Assembly (NCBI RefSeq): GCF_002918555.1 | Contig: NZ_PQMB01000001.1 | Location: forward strand, 868,087 to 932,086 | Reading direction: 5' to 3' | Source: Citrobacter amalonaticus | Lineage (GTDB): Bacteria > Pseudomonadota > Gammaproteobacteria > Enterobacterales > Enterobacteriaceae | Length of the DNA stretch: 64,000 nucleotides | In this document: positions 63,513 through 64,000 of the stretch, in pieces | Layout: every line of letters begins with the position of its first letter | Numbering within the stretch: position 1 is the first letter of the stretch | Position numbers and translations under genes: made by a program | Notes under the pieces: model-generated | What the model was told of the DNA's origin: nothing | Databases searched by the model: none | Seen by the model: only the letters and a program-made list of their open reading frames with translations

Positions 63513-64000
<488 letters not shown>

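Overview
The window is a chromosomal segment of an enterobacterium of the Escherichia/Salmonella/Citrobacter group. Almost every protein is recognisable as a close relative of an E. coli K-12 or Salmonella protein, usually with the same length, and gene order follows the K-12 map from ypeC to aegA. The differences are informative. ptsJ and yfeJ sit beside pdxK as in Salmonella. The ethanolamine (eut) operon has no prophage in it. xapABR and yfeS are absent. A sugar-PTS/lyase/deacetylase cluster not found in K-12 sits next to mntH. Citrobacter or a near neighbour is my best guess, from memory of families and not from a search.

Layout. 1-6.3 kb: 3' end of ypeC, then a three-gene accessory operon (PTS EIIBC, aspartase/fumarase-superfamily lyase, NagA-like amidohydrolase) facing a PRD-type regulator. 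6.4-20.6 kb: mntH, nupC, pdeA, two tRNA-Ala genes, yfeC-yfeD, gltX, three tRNA-Val plus one tRNA-Lys, yfeR/yfeH, ypeB, ligA, zipA. 20.8-25.7 kb: cysZ, cysK and the general PTS operon ptsH-ptsI-crr. 25.8-29.6 kb: vitamin B6 salvage (pdxK with a coupled small ORF, divergent MocR regulator ptsJ, yfeJ) and yfeK. 29.6-34.5 kb: cysM and the sulfate/thiosulfate transporter cysPUWA. 34.7-40.6 kb: ucpA, yfeX, yfeY, yfeZ, ypeA, amiA, hemF. 40.8-55.6 kb: the complete 17-gene eut operon, transcribed on the minus strand from eutS to eutR. 56-64 kb: maeB, talA-tktB, ypfG, nudK and the 3' part of aegA.

How the genes work together. Sulfate enters through CysPUWA or CysZ and ends as cysteine via CysK or CysM. 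HPr, EI and EIIA-Glc supply phosphate to PTS permeases; the EIIBC at 625 lacks its own EIIA and probably uses Crr. The eut genes encode a microcompartment (EutS, M, N, L, K), its enzymes (EutBC, E, D, G), the B12 supply and reactivation enzymes (EutT, A), a permease (EutH) and a regulator (EutR). MaeB, TalA and TktB join the acetyl-CoA, malate and pentose phosphate pathways.

The least explained parts are the 625-6297 cluster, whose substrate is unknown; a pair of 140-bp inverted-repeat elements bracketing eutP-eutS, one of which supplies the end of eutP; a duplicated tRNA-Lys tail; a relic of the eutR 3' end beside REP repeats; and five ERIC or ERIC-like copies. No insertion sequence, prophage, rRNA gene or CRISPR array was seen.
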